Positions 24,311 through 32,381 of a stretch of 43,338 nt of DNA are shown in pieces. Numbering within the stretch: position 1 is the first letter of the stretch; every line of letters begins with the position of its first letter. The position numbers and the translations under genes were made by a program. The stretch is taken from contig NZ_JASLGE010000098.1 of NCBI RefSeq assembly GCF_030150285.1, forward strand, positions 1-43,338. The letters are read 5' to 3'. Source of the stretch: Pseudomonas sp. Lineage in GTDB: Bacteria; Pseudomonadota; Gammaproteobacteria; Pseudomonadales; Pseudomonadaceae. A model generated the notes under the pieces. That model saw nothing but the letters and a program-made list of their open reading frames with translations, was not told the DNA's origin and ran no database searches.

Positions 24311-24769
24311 AAGCCCTCCTAGCTACAGTACGGTGGACATTTGGGGGTGAAGTGCCGATCAGGCGGTCAAACGGGTGGGTGACCCTGGCTGTACTGCGCG
24401 CGCGCAAGCCCGGCGAAAGCAAATCGCAGGCGATGGTTTACACATGGAGCAAGGGTGGCGGTGCGGGTGTGTGCAGGGGTCATAAGGCTCAACCGTTCAA
24501 ATCCATTAAGACGGGCGCGCTGAGAGCCTAGACTATATTTGGCAGGAGGTGGGGCAATGCCCGCTGCGCTTGAATAGGTGATTGACAACGCTTTCTTGGT
24601 TTGATTTTTTTATTTTTTATATACAAAACAATCAGTTAGGGTTGTTCGTCTTTCTTCAAACGTCGGGTTTCAGAGTTTTTCAGATGTTTTTTTGAAGGTA
24701 TTATTTTCAATATTAGTGATATGGATCTCTTAATGGTGTAAGAAATTTCTTTGTCTGAATGGTCGTTCC
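24311..24769. other. Urease upstream intergenic region, partly AT-rich
   Basis: No convincing gene. The part near ureA (24311-24590) is GC-rich, while 24590-24770 is markedly AT-rich with T-runs, unlike the rest of the window. It must carry the ure promoter and the end of the FUSC transcript. I looked for a sigma-54 GG-N10-GC element reading toward ureA and could not identify one with confidence. Confidence 0.6.
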
Positions 24770-25867
24770 TCACTGTTTCTCTGAAGAAATGTGCTTAACA
24801 AACAAATGCTTATGGCGGTTATAGAGTGCGGTATGGAGCTGGTCATTCATCTCGGTGAGCTGGCCGAGCATTTCGAGGCTGAGCCAGACGTAAGCGTAAA
24901 AGGGCGTCTGAAACTGCTTACTGTCAATACTGCTAACCACCAGCGTTTTGAGGGTGTGGGTTTTGCTGCGCAGTTCGCCGCTGATTTTGTTGTCCGGGAT
25001 GCCCAGGCACAGCTTGTTCTGTAGCGAGGTCAAGGCTTGGGAAATCAAACCGTGCAGGTCGCTCAAGGCGGGCTCGTTTTTGATTTGCCGGTGGTTGTCC
25101 GGCGACGACCAGTAAGCATTGATCATCAGGCCCATGGTGGCGAGCAGGTTGCGGTGCTGGGTCTGCAAGGCCTCAAACACCTCTTTGTCCAGATGGCTCT
25201 CATGGCTGGCCGGCACCATGAGCGTGCGCAACTTGAGTACGGCGTCGAGCTCTTTTTTCAATTGTTCATCGAGGTTGGGCCTTTCCAGTGTTTGCGGCGA
25301 GAAATACGCCTGATACAACTCGTTGATCTGACCCAGGCTCTCGCTGAACTTGATTCGCAAGTCGGTGTAGGCGCGTTGCGGGTAAAGGCTGGAGAACAGC
25401 ATGGCCAGCAGCGAGCCCGCCAGCACATAAAAGCTGCGGGTGATCGCCGAGCCCATGTCATTGGGCGGGGCGCAACTGACCACGGCCAGCGTGACGCCGA
25501 TCAGCAGGGCCATGTAGGGGCGCTTGCCGAGGGTCAGGTAACCGGCGACGAACATCATAAAGGCGCACCACAACAGCATCGCTGTAAACGACCAGGTTTC
25601 CAGGTACAGCGCCACCAGGCCCGACAGCGCACCCAGCACCGTGCCAGCGGTACGCTGCAAGGCCCGGGGCAGCACGGTGCCCCAATAAGGCTGCGGGCCC
25701 AAAATGATCAGCAGGGTGATCAGGGCGTAAGTGGCGTTGACGAGGTTGAAGTAACGAATGGCGATAAACGTCAGCAAAAACGCCAGGCTGATGCGCGAGG
25801 CGTGAATCCAGCGGCTGTACTGGCAGGTCAACTTTTCCAGTGTCGTGATTTTCTTGCCCAACTGCAT
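24770..25867 (-). CDS. FUSC/ArAE family membrane protein (YeeA-like)
   Basis: Product of 365 residues. The N-terminal ~165 residues hold about six membrane helices in the FUSC pattern (SRISLAFLLTFIAIRYFNL, YALITLLIILGPQPYWGTVLPRALQRTAGTVLGALSG), where the GPQPYWGTVLPRALQRTAGTVLG stretch is the FUSC signature. The C-terminal ~195 residues are a soluble helical domain. This is the short, single-module form rather than the ~700-residue AaeB type. Members export aromatic acids or fusaric acid, or are of unknown role. Start: ATG 25867 has GGGGG upstream; ATG 25888 would add seven residues. The leader (25889-26110) holds a terminator, hairpin and MarR-type palindrome, so regulation by attenuation is possible. 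Confidence 0.82.
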   Translation of the reverse strand: MQLGKKITTLEKLTCQYSRWIHASRISLAFLLTFIAIRYFNLVNATYALITLLIILGPQPYWGTVLPRALQRTAGTVLGALSGLVALYLETWSFTAMLLWCAFMMFVAGYLTLGKRPYMALLIGVTLAVVSCAPPNDMGSAITRSFYVLAGSLLAMLFSSLYPQRAYTDLRIKFSESLGQINELYQAYFSPQTLERPNLDEQLKKELDAVLKLRTLMVPASHESHLDKEVFEALQTQHRNLLATMGLMINAYWSSPDNHRQIKNEPALSDLHGLISQALTSLQNKLCLGIPDNKISGELRSKTHTLKTLVVSSIDSKQFQTPFYAYVWLSLEMLGQLTEMNDQLHTALYNRHKHLFVKHISSEKQ

Positions 25868-25989
25868 AAAGCCCCCAATAGCCGTCATGGAATCGGGTGG
25901 CAGCTTAGTTCAGGGTTGGGCAGAGCACTCTGCGATCGTTAAAAGGGATCACTGCGAAGGGGTCAAGAGCCGGGAAAACCGGGGCACAT

Positions 25990-26080
25990 AAAAAAGGCCA
26001 TTACCTTCATGGGGATCGGGTAATGGCCAAAAATCTCAACCAAAGAGAGCGTCAGGTATCAGCCTGACGGGCGGGAATGT
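25990..26080 (-). ncRNA. Candidate small RNA or attenuator leader
   Basis: No minus-strand gene lies upstream that this terminator could serve, so a short transcript starting near the MarR-type palindrome and ending at 25990 is inferred. It would contain a first hairpin (26051-26068, GTCAGG/CCTGAC arms) and the terminator stem. It may be a free sRNA or a premature-termination leader of the FUSC gene. No known RNA family was recognised. Confidence 0.3.
25996..26028 (-). terminator. Intrinsic terminator in the FUSC leader
   Basis: GGCCATTACC (25996-26005) and GGTAATGGCC (26019-26028) form a perfect 10-bp stem. Read on the minus strand the stem is followed by six T residues (25990-25995). It ends transcripts coming from 26030-26110, about 120 bp before the FUSC start. 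Confidence 0.8.
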
Positions 26081-26097
26081 ACCAAAGCCTTAGTTGG

Positions 26098-26109
26098 TTA
26101 GCTAGCTAA
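26098..26109. promoter_or_regulatory. MarR-family type palindrome
   Basis: TTAGCTAGCTAA is a perfect 12-bp palindrome, flanked by the related TTAGTTGG (26090-26097). It resembles SlyA/MarR operators of the TTAGCAAGCTAA kind. It lies in the divergent region between the FUSC gene and the MHS symporter; no MarR gene is in the window. Confidence 0.5.
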
Positions 26110-26274
26110 GTAAATGCGAAGCTGTGTTACGTGATGCGCAACAATGGTGCATGGCCGCGTGTCGGGTTCATTTGTGGGGCAGCCCCGTCGGCCGCCACGC
26201 AGCAAGATTTGTTATGCTCGCCACCCTGACCGCAGCGCCCCTATAGGCGTGTCCAGTTTCCCTTGAGCGTATTT

Positions 26275-27597
26275 ATGCCTGCCGATCTGCAACCCACTCC
26301 CGTGCGTTTCTCGCGCTCTGACTACCGGACCCTCGGGCTGGCGGCCCTGGGCGGGGCGCTTGAAATCTATGATTTCATCATTTTTGTGTTCTTTGCCCTG
26401 ACCCTCAGCCAGCTGTTTTTCCCGCCGGACATGCCCGAGTGGCTGCGTTTGCTGCAAAGCTTCGGGATCTTCGTTACGGGTTATCTGGCGCGCCCGCTGG
26501 GCGGCATTCTGATGGCGCATTTTGCCGACCATCTGGGACGCAAACGGGTGTTCAGCTTGAGCATTCTGATGATGGCGTTGCCGTGCCTGCTGATCGGGAT
26601 CATGCCCACCTACGCTGACATCGGCTACTTCGCCCCCTTGATTTTGCTAGCCTTGCGCATTCTTCAGGGCGCGGCGGTGGGCGGCGAAGTGCCCAGTGCC
26701 TGGGTGTTTGTGGCCGAACACGCCCCCGCAGGGCGGCGCGGGTTCGCTTTGGGCTTCCTGCAGGCCGGGCTGACGTTTGGCTACCTGATCGGGGCCCTGA
26801 CCGCGTCGTTGCTGGCACAGCTGTTTACCCCCGCCGAAATACTCGACTACGCGTGGCGCTACCCGTTCTTGCTGGGGGGCATCTTTGGCGTAATCGGCGT
26901 GTGGTTGCGCCGCTGGCTGAGCGAAACCCCCGTGTTTCTGGCCTTGCGCGAGCAACGTGAAGGGCGGGCAGAGTTCCCGCTGCGTACCGTGTTGCGTGAC
27001 CACCGTCGGGCATTGCTGCCTGCTGCGCTGCTGACCTGCGTGTTGACCAGTGCCGTGGTGGTGTTTGTGGTCATTACCCCGACCGTGATGCAGCAGCGTT
27101 TCGGCATGACTGCCAGCCACACGTTTGCCCTTAGCAGCCTGGGTATCGTGTTCTTGAATATCGGTTGCGTGCTGGCCGGGTTGATGGTCGACCGCATTGG
27201 CGTTTGGCGCAGCATCGTGCTGTACAGCCTGTTGCTGCCACTGGGCATTGGCCTGCTGTATGCCAGCCTGGTGGGGCAGTGGGCCATGCCGGGGTTGGCG
27301 TATGCCTTTGCCGGGTTGACCTGCGGCATTGTGGGCGTGGTGCCGTCGGTGATGGTGGGGCTTTTTCCTGCGCCCATTCGTGTGTCAGGCATTTCCTTCA
27401 CCTACAATATTGCGTATGCCTTGTGGGCAAGTACTACGCCGCTGATGCTGATTGCGCTGATGCCGCAGAGCCCGTGGGTGTGCGTGATTTTCAGCGCGGT
27501 GATGGGCCTGGTTGGCGTGTTCACCGCGCGGGCTTACGGTTTTGCCCAGGGCCGTCAGGTGGAGCGGCGGCTGTTGGCGGAGGTTGAACGCGGATAA
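26275..27597 (+). CDS. MFS metabolite:H+ symporter (ProP/MHS-like)
   Basis: Product of 440 residues with 12 membrane helices. MHS-family marks are the first helix LAALGGALEIYDFIIFVFFALTLSQLFFP, the loop 2-3 motif HFADHLGRKRVFSLSILMMALPCLLIGIMPTY, and helix 4-5 RILQGAAVGGEVPSAWVFVAEHAPAGRRGFALGFLQAG. These proteins import organic acids or compatible solutes with protons. The substrate is unknown. The ATG at 26275 is chosen over a TTG at 26263. The upstream region is shared with the FUSC gene on the other strand. The gene stands alone; a Fur-like site for fecI begins 24 bp after its stop. Confidence 0.88.
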   Translation: MPADLQPTPVRFSRSDYRTLGLAALGGALEIYDFIIFVFFALTLSQLFFPPDMPEWLRLLQSFGIFVTGYLARPLGGILMAHFADHLGRKRVFSLSILMMALPCLLIGIMPTYADIGYFAPLILLALRILQGAAVGGEVPSAWVFVAEHAPAGRRGFALGFLQAGLTFGYLIGALTASLLAQLFTPAEILDYAWRYPFLLGGIFGVIGVWLRRWLSETPVFLALREQREGRAEFPLRTVLRDHRRALLPAALLTCVLTSAVVVFVVITPTVMQQRFGMTASHTFALSSLGIVFLNIGCVLAGLMVDRIGVWRSIVLYSLLLPLGIGLLYASLVGQWAMPGLAYAFAGLTCGIVGVVPSVMVGLFPAPIRVSGISFTYNIAYALWASTTPLMLIALMPQSPWVCVIFSAVMGLVGVFTARAYGFAQGRQVERRLLAEVERG

Positions 27598-27620
27598 CGC
27601 ACGGCAATGATTGCAGGCAT

Positions 27621-27641
27621 GAATAAGACCCATTATTATTC
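27621..27641. promoter_or_regulatory. Fur-like box upstream of fecI
   Basis: GAATAAGACCCATTATTATTC has matching GAATAA/TTATTC ends and an ATTATTATTC half typical of Fur sites. It ends 26 bp before the fecI start codon, in the expected promoter position. Confidence 0.55.
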
Positions 27642-27667
27642 GCGCCCCACCTTCATAGCCCAGTGCC

Positions 27668-28162
27668 ATGACCCACAAAACGCCCCGTCGCCCGGGCTTT
27701 TTTGACTATTACGAAGAGTTGATTGGCACTTGGACCCGCCGCCTGCGCAATCGTCAGCAGGCGCAGGACCTGACCCATGACACCTTTGTCCGCGTGCTCG
27801 AGTCCAAATCGGAGGCGGTCGAGCAACCGCGTGCATATTTGCATCAGATGGCGCGCAACATCGCCATCGATGGCTTTCGCAGAGAAGAACTACGTGACGC
27901 CAAGGAGAAGGCCGGTGTTCCACCAAGTTCGTCCGAAACGGGCGATCCGGAGCAGTACATGCGCGCTATCGAGCTGGCGGAATCAGTCGAAAGGGCTCTG
28001 CAGGAGCTGCCATTGAATTGCAGAAAGGTCTTTGTGTGGCAGAAACTCGAAGGACTGAGCCAGGCCGAAATTGCTGAGCGCCTGGGGCTATCAAAGAACA
28101 TGGTGGAAAAATACATGATTCGCACCCTGCGTCATCTGCGTGAACGGGTGGAGGCACCGTGA
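27668..28162 (+). CDS. fecI: FecI-type ECF sigma factor of ferric citrate unit
   Basis: Product of 164 residues. Region 2 is in FFDYYEELIGTWTRRLRNRQQAQDLTHDTFVRVLESK and AYLHQMARNIAIDGFRREELR; region 4 is VFVWQKLEGLSQAEIAERLGLSKNMVEKYMIRTLRHLRER. It should activate the downstream fecA promoter on signal from FecR. The name fecI rests on the linked receptor, which is FecA-like. It lies behind a Fur-like box and is the second sigma of this class in the window; region 4 differs clearly from the first, so they probably read different promoters. Confidence 0.92.
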   Translation: MTHKTPRRPGFFDYYEELIGTWTRRLRNRQQAQDLTHDTFVRVLESKSEAVEQPRAYLHQMARNIAIDGFRREELRDAKEKAGVPPSSSETGDPEQYMRAIELAESVERALQELPLNCRKVFVWQKLEGLSQAEIAERLGLSKNMVEKYMIRTLRHLRERVEAP

Positions 28163-28235
28163 TGACATCGGTTCGGTCGCAACCAAAGAAGGTGTGGCGT
28201 TGTGCCTGCGCGCCTGCACCAGTAAGGATTGCATG

Positions 28236-29210
28236 ATGGATACGCGTGAGTGTTCGTGTGGCAGCGCCACTGTTCGGGAGGCTGCCGCTGCCTGGTTTGC
28301 GCGGGTGCAGGATCAGCCCCTGAATGAGGCCGAGCAGGCTGAATTTGACGCCTGGCGTGCCCGGCATGCCAGCCATGAAGCGGAATACCAGTGGCTGGCG
28401 GGCTTGTGGTCGGCGGCTGACTTGTTGCCCGAGGCCCGCTTGCAGGCATTGTGCGAGGTGCCGATGCCCCGGCTCAGCCGTCGTTCGCTGGTGGGGTTCG
28501 GGCTGGCGGCCGGGGTGCTGGCCGTGGCGGTCGGGGCGGGTGTCTGGACCCAGTTGCAGCCGTCTTTGCAGTTTAGCGAAGCGTACGCCACCGCGCCGGG
28601 TGAGCGGCGCACCGTCACCTTGCCCGACGGTTCAGTGATAGAGCTCAACAGCCACACTCGGCTGCAGGTGCACTTTGAGAACCAGCAGCGTGCCGTCGAC
28701 CTTGAACAGGGGCAGGCGATGTTCAGCGTCACCCGCGACCCCGCCCGGCCCTTTGTGGTGCAGGCGGGCCCCGGCCGGGTAACGGTCACCGGCACCCGCT
28801 TTGATGTGCGCCACGACAGCGAGGAGGCGAGGGTGGTTGTGGAGTCGGGCACCGTGCGGGTGCAAGGCACTGACCCGCTGGAGGCGGTCGAACTCATCAC
28901 CGGGCTGGGTACCCGGGTCAATGCCCAAGGGCGGGTAGCGGCGGCGCAGCCGGTCAATGTCAGCGCGCTGATGGCGTGGCGCAACGGTCAGTTGGTGTTC
29001 GATAACGCCAGCCTTAGCGAAGTGGCCGAGGAAGTCTCGCGTTACCGTGAACAGCCGTTGGTGGTGAACGCTACGGCGGTGGCCCAATTGCGTCTTTCCA
29101 GCGTGTTTAAAACCGATGACACCGACGCGTTGATTCAGGCCTTGCCGCGCATCCTTCCGGTGGCGATTCAAACCCGTGCAGACGGCTCCCAGGAAATAAT
29201 TTCACGTTAG
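28236..29210 (+). CDS. fecR: FecR transmembrane signal regulator
   Basis: Product of 324 residues. The N-terminal cytoplasmic domain has the paired Trp pattern (EAAAAWFARVQDQPLNEAEQAEFDAWRARHASHEAEYQWLAGLW). One membrane helix lies near residues 87-105 (LVGFGLAAGVLAVAVGAGV). The periplasmic FecR domain includes GERRTVTLPDGSVIELNSHTRLQVHF and the C-terminal STN-like part LVVNATAVAQLRLSSVFKTDDTDALIQAL. It senses ferric-citrate-loaded FecA and activates FecI. The ATG at 28236 has AAGGA ~8 nt upstream; the frame is open back to 28140 with only a GTG overlapping fecI. A Cys-rich N-terminus (DTRECSCGS) is unusual. Confidence 0.92.
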   Translation: MDTRECSCGSATVREAAAAWFARVQDQPLNEAEQAEFDAWRARHASHEAEYQWLAGLWSAADLLPEARLQALCEVPMPRLSRRSLVGFGLAAGVLAVAVGAGVWTQLQPSLQFSEAYATAPGERRTVTLPDGSVIELNSHTRLQVHFENQQRAVDLEQGQAMFSVTRDPARPFVVQAGPGRVTVTGTRFDVRHDSEEARVVVESGTVRVQGTDPLEAVELITGLGTRVNAQGRVAAAQPVNVSALMAWRNGQLVFDNASLSEVAEEVSRYREQPLVVNATAVAQLRLSSVFKTDDTDALIQALPRILPVAIQTRADGSQEIISR

Positions 29211-29307
29211 ATTCAGGTTTTTTTCGAGTTCTTCGTCTTCTTGATCAACTGCAACTGGTTTGCATTAACAGTCGCACTCAACTGCGATCAATGGGGCAAG
29301 ACTCGAC

Positions 29308-31773
29308 GTGAACAATAACAAGCTGTGTGGGCGACTATCTTCGTTTAAAACCCCTGGGGGCACTCCAGTTGCCATGGCGCGGGGCCGCTGGTTACCGATG
29401 GCCCTGGCCCTGGCGGTCAGTGCTGCAATGCCGAGTGCTTTTGCGGGCGAGGCCACGTCGAGCGCGATTCATATTCAGGCCCAACCCCTGGGGGCCGCAT
29501 TGAGCCAGTTGGCGCAACAGACCTCACTGCAACTGTTCTTCAACCCGCAACTGGTGGCCGGCAAGCAAGCCCCGGCCGTTAATGGTCAGGTGTCTGCTGA
29601 ACAGGCTTTGCGCCAGTTGTTGCAGGGCAGCGGCTTGAGCTATGAACTGAATGGCGATGCCGTGACCCTGTTGGCCGCTCCGGTAGCGGGCACCTCGAGC
29701 AGTTCCGGGCCGCTGGAATTGGGCCCGGTGGACGTCAAGGTGGTCGGCAACTGGCTGGGTGATGCCAATGAAGCGGTGGTGCAGAACCACCCTGGTGCCC
29801 GCACAGTGGTGCGCCGCGAGGCGATGGTCGAGAAAGGCGCGATGAATGTCGCTGACGTCCTCAAGACCATTCCCGGTGTGCAGGTGCAAGAGTCCAACGG
29901 TACCGGTGGCAGTGATATTTCCCTGAACGTGGGCGTGCGCGGCCTGACGTCGCGCCTGTCGCCGCGTTCGACGGTATTGATTGACGGTGTTCCGGCGGCC
30001 TTCGCGCCGTATGGCCAGCCGCAACTGTCGATGGCCCCGATCTCATCGGGCAACCTGGACAGTATTGACGTTGTCCGCGGTGCGGGGTCGGTTCGGTATG
30101 GCCCGCAAAACGTCGGTGGGGTGATCAACTTTGTGACCCGCGCCATCCCCGAGACATTTCAGGGTGAAGTGGGCAGCACCCTTGAAACGTCCGAGCGCGG
30201 CGGCTGGAAGCACATGGAGTCAGCTTTCCTGGGCGGCACGGCCGACAATGGCATCGGCGCGGCGCTGTTGTATTCCGGGGTCAAGGGCAATGGCTACCGC
30301 ACCAACAACAATAACAACGACATCGATGACGTGTTGCTCAAGACTCACTGGGCACCTACCGATCAGGACGATTTCAGCCTTAATTTCCACTACTACGATG
30401 CCACGGCCGACATGCCCGGCGGCCTGACACAAAAGCAATTTGATGCCGATCCGTATCAGTCGGTGCGTGACTACGACAACTTCACGGGCCGACGCAAGGA
30501 CGTGTCTTTCAAGTACCTGCGCCAGATCAGCGACCAAACCCAGTTTGAAGTCCTGACGTACTACACCGACAGTTTCCGTGGCAGTCATATCGCCGCCCGT
30601 AACCTGCAAACCTTGGCGGCTTACCCGCGTAGCTACCACACCTTCGGCATCGAACCGCGGGTGTCCCATGTGTTTACGCTGGGGCCGGTCACGCAGGAAG
30701 TGGGCGTGGGTTACCGCTACCTCAAAGAGGCTATGCAGGAAGAGGCCAGCCAACTGCAACTGGTCAATAACGTGCCCGTACCACGGCCTGGCGCAGACGG
30801 CCATGTGTATCAACGACGCACGGGCGGCTCCGAAGCCAATGCGTTCTATATTGATGACAAAATTGATGTCGGCAACTGGACGGTCACCCCGGGCATCCGT
30901 TTTGAGCGGATCAGCACGCACTGGCAAGACCACGCGGTACTGGATAACAAGGGCGTGCCGGTTCAGGCGAAGAACCGCAACATTGACAGCAACGAGGCAT
31001 TGCCAGCGCTGAGCGTGATGTACCACGTGTCGGAAGACTGGAAACTGTTTGCCAACTACGAAACCTCGTTTGGCAGCCTGCAGTACTTCCAATTGGGTCA
31101 GGGTGGCCAGGGCGACGAGGCCGCGGCCGGACTGAAACCGGAAAAAGCCAAGACGTATGAGCTGGGCACGCGGTTTGACAATGGTGTGTGGGGCGGTGAA
31201 GTGACGCTGTTCTACATCGACTTTGCCGATGAGTTGCAGTACGTCAGTAACGATGTGGGCTGGACCAACCTGGGGGCGACCAAGCACGTGGGGATCGAGA
31301 CGTCCGCCCACTACGACCTGTCGAACCTCGATGCGCGCCTGGACGGGTTGTCGGTCAATGCCGCCTTCACCTACACCAAGGCCACCGCGGAAGGCGATAT
31401 CGTCAACTTCAAAGGCCGTGATTTGCCGCTGTATTCACGTCAGGTTGTGAACCTTGGGGCGCGCTACGTGGTGAACCGCTGGACATACAACCTCGACATG
31501 TTCGCCCAATCCCAGCAACGGGCACCGGGCACCGGCGGTGTGTATATCACCGACCCGACACCGGACGGCCAGTACGGTGACATTCCGGGGTATGCCACCT
31601 GGAGCACCCGTGTGGGGTATGACTTCGGGCCAGAAGCCTCGAACCTGAAAGTGGGTGCGGGCATCAAGAACCTGTTCAATCAGTCGTACTACACGCGTTC
31701 CAGCGACAACAACGCGGGCCTTTACCTGGGCGAACCGCGCACGTTCTTTGTACAGGCGAGTGTAGGCTTCTGA
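29308..31773 (+). CDS. fecA: Ferric dicitrate receptor FecA
   Basis: Product of 821 residues from a GTG at 29308; an ATG at 29374 gives a tidier signal peptide (MARGRWLPMALALAVSAAMP) and cannot be excluded. After cleavage comes the STN signalling domain (IHIQAQPLGAALSQLAQQTSLQLFFNPQLV, res. ~52-125). The plug then matches E. coli FecA closely: VVGNWLGDANEAVVQNHPGARTVVRRE, NGTGGSDISLNVGVRGL, RSTVLIDGVPAAFAPYGQPQLSMAPIS, DVVRGAGSVRYGPQNVGGVINFVTRAIPE. The barrel ends in RTFFVQASVGF. It imports ferric citrate across the outer membrane with TonB energy and starts FecR/FecI signalling. No fecBCDE transport genes follow; instead a repeat cluster begins. Confidence 0.93.
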   Translation: MNNNKLCGRLSSFKTPGGTPVAMARGRWLPMALALAVSAAMPSAFAGEATSSAIHIQAQPLGAALSQLAQQTSLQLFFNPQLVAGKQAPAVNGQVSAEQALRQLLQGSGLSYELNGDAVTLLAAPVAGTSSSSGPLELGPVDVKVVGNWLGDANEAVVQNHPGARTVVRREAMVEKGAMNVADVLKTIPGVQVQESNGTGGSDISLNVGVRGLTSRLSPRSTVLIDGVPAAFAPYGQPQLSMAPISSGNLDSIDVVRGAGSVRYGPQNVGGVINFVTRAIPETFQGEVGSTLETSERGGWKHMESAFLGGTADNGIGAALLYSGVKGNGYRTNNNNNDIDDVLLKTHWAPTDQDDFSLNFHYYDATADMPGGLTQKQFDADPYQSVRDYDNFTGRRKDVSFKYLRQISDQTQFEVLTYYTDSFRGSHIAARNLQTLAAYPRSYHTFGIEPRVSHVFTLGPVTQEVGVGYRYLKEAMQEEASQLQLVNNVPVPRPGADGHVYQRRTGGSEANAFYIDDKIDVGNWTVTPGIRFERISTHWQDHAVLDNKGVPVQAKNRNIDSNEALPALSVMYHVSEDWKLFANYETSFGSLQYFQLGQGGQGDEAAAGLKPEKAKTYELGTRFDNGVWGGEVTLFYIDFADELQYVSNDVGWTNLGATKHVGIETSAHYDLSNLDARLDGLSVNAAFTYTKATAEGDIVNFKGRDLPLYSRQVVNLGARYVVNRWTYNLDMFAQSQQRAPGTGGVYITDPTPDGQYGDIPGYATWSTRVGYDFGPEASNLKVGAGIKNLFNQSYYTRSSDNNAGLYLGEPRTFFVQASVGF

Positions 31774-31799
31774 CGCGCGAATAAACATCAACAGCCAGC

Positions 31800-32023
31800 G
31801 TAGGAGCGAGCTTGCTCGCGATCTGTTGATCTTTAAACGCGCAATGACAGCCGCGCTGTCGTTCAGTAATCCTATGCATTGCTGCGGTCACGGCGATTTA
31901 AGGTTCCGGCCTTACGCCGTGCCACTTTGAAAAGCCGTATAGACCGGGCATAGGGTTGACGGGTGTACGGGGGGCTTTAGATCACAAGCCAGATCAACAG
32001 ATCACGAGCAAGCTCGTTCCTAC
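31800..32023. repeat. REP-bounded tandem unit 1 (224 bp)
   Basis: A direct REP (31800-31832, starting GTAGGAGCGAGCTTGCTCGC) and an inverted REP (31991-32023) bound a ~160-bp interior with GCTGCGGTCACGGC and TTCCGGCCTTACGCCGTGCC segments. The ends are near-perfect inverted repeats of 33 bp with two differences. No open frame of interest is inside. Confidence 0.85.
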
Positions 32024-32044
32024 AAACGCTGCCATCCGTGATCC

Positions 32045-32260
32045 GTAGGAGCGAGCTTGCTCGCGATCTGTTGATCTTTAAAAGCGCAATCACGCCGCGC
32101 TGTCGTTCAGCAATCCAATCCATTGCTGCGGTCACGGCCACTTAAGGTTCCGGCCTTACGCCGTGCCACTTTGAAAAGCTGTACAGACCGGACACATGGT
32201 TGACGGGGGATCTTTAGATCACAAGCCAGATCAACAGATCACGAGCAAGCTCGTTCCTAC
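32045..32260. repeat. REP-bounded tandem unit 2 (216 bp)
   Basis: A second copy of the unit at 31800-32023 in the same orientation, with REP ends at 32045-32077 and 32228-32260. The interior is about 85-90% alike to unit 1 by eye, with point changes and small indels. Only 21 bp separate the two copies. Confidence 0.85.
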
Positions 32261-32313
32261 AGGTCTTGCTGCGTTCGGCCAGCGTGGTTTAAGGAGCCCT
32301 TGGATCAAAAGTC

Positions 32314-32346
32314 AGATCAACAGATCGCGAGCAAGCTCGCACCTAT
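32314..32346. repeat. Solo inverted REP
   Basis: A single inverted REP with the AGATCAACAGATCGCGAGCA core, matching the right end of units 1 and 2 but without a left partner. It abuts the 3' end of the MFS gene on the minus strand. Confidence 0.8.
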
Positions 32347-32381
32347 GGTGCGGTGAAGTGGGCTGATGTTTCGCCTACGGG

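Noticed and set aside
24367..24588. 73-residue frame upstream of ureA
   Set aside because: No recognisable motif, no ribosome site, Arg/Ala/Pro-rich composition typical of chance frames in GC-rich DNA.
24311..24590. Sigma-54 promoter for urease
   Set aside because: Expected from nitrogen control in pseudomonads, but no convincing GG-N10-GC element reading toward ureA was seen.
31800..32346. CRISPR array
   Set aside because: The repeats are palindromic REP ends of two long units, not short regularly spaced direct repeats, and there are no cas genes.
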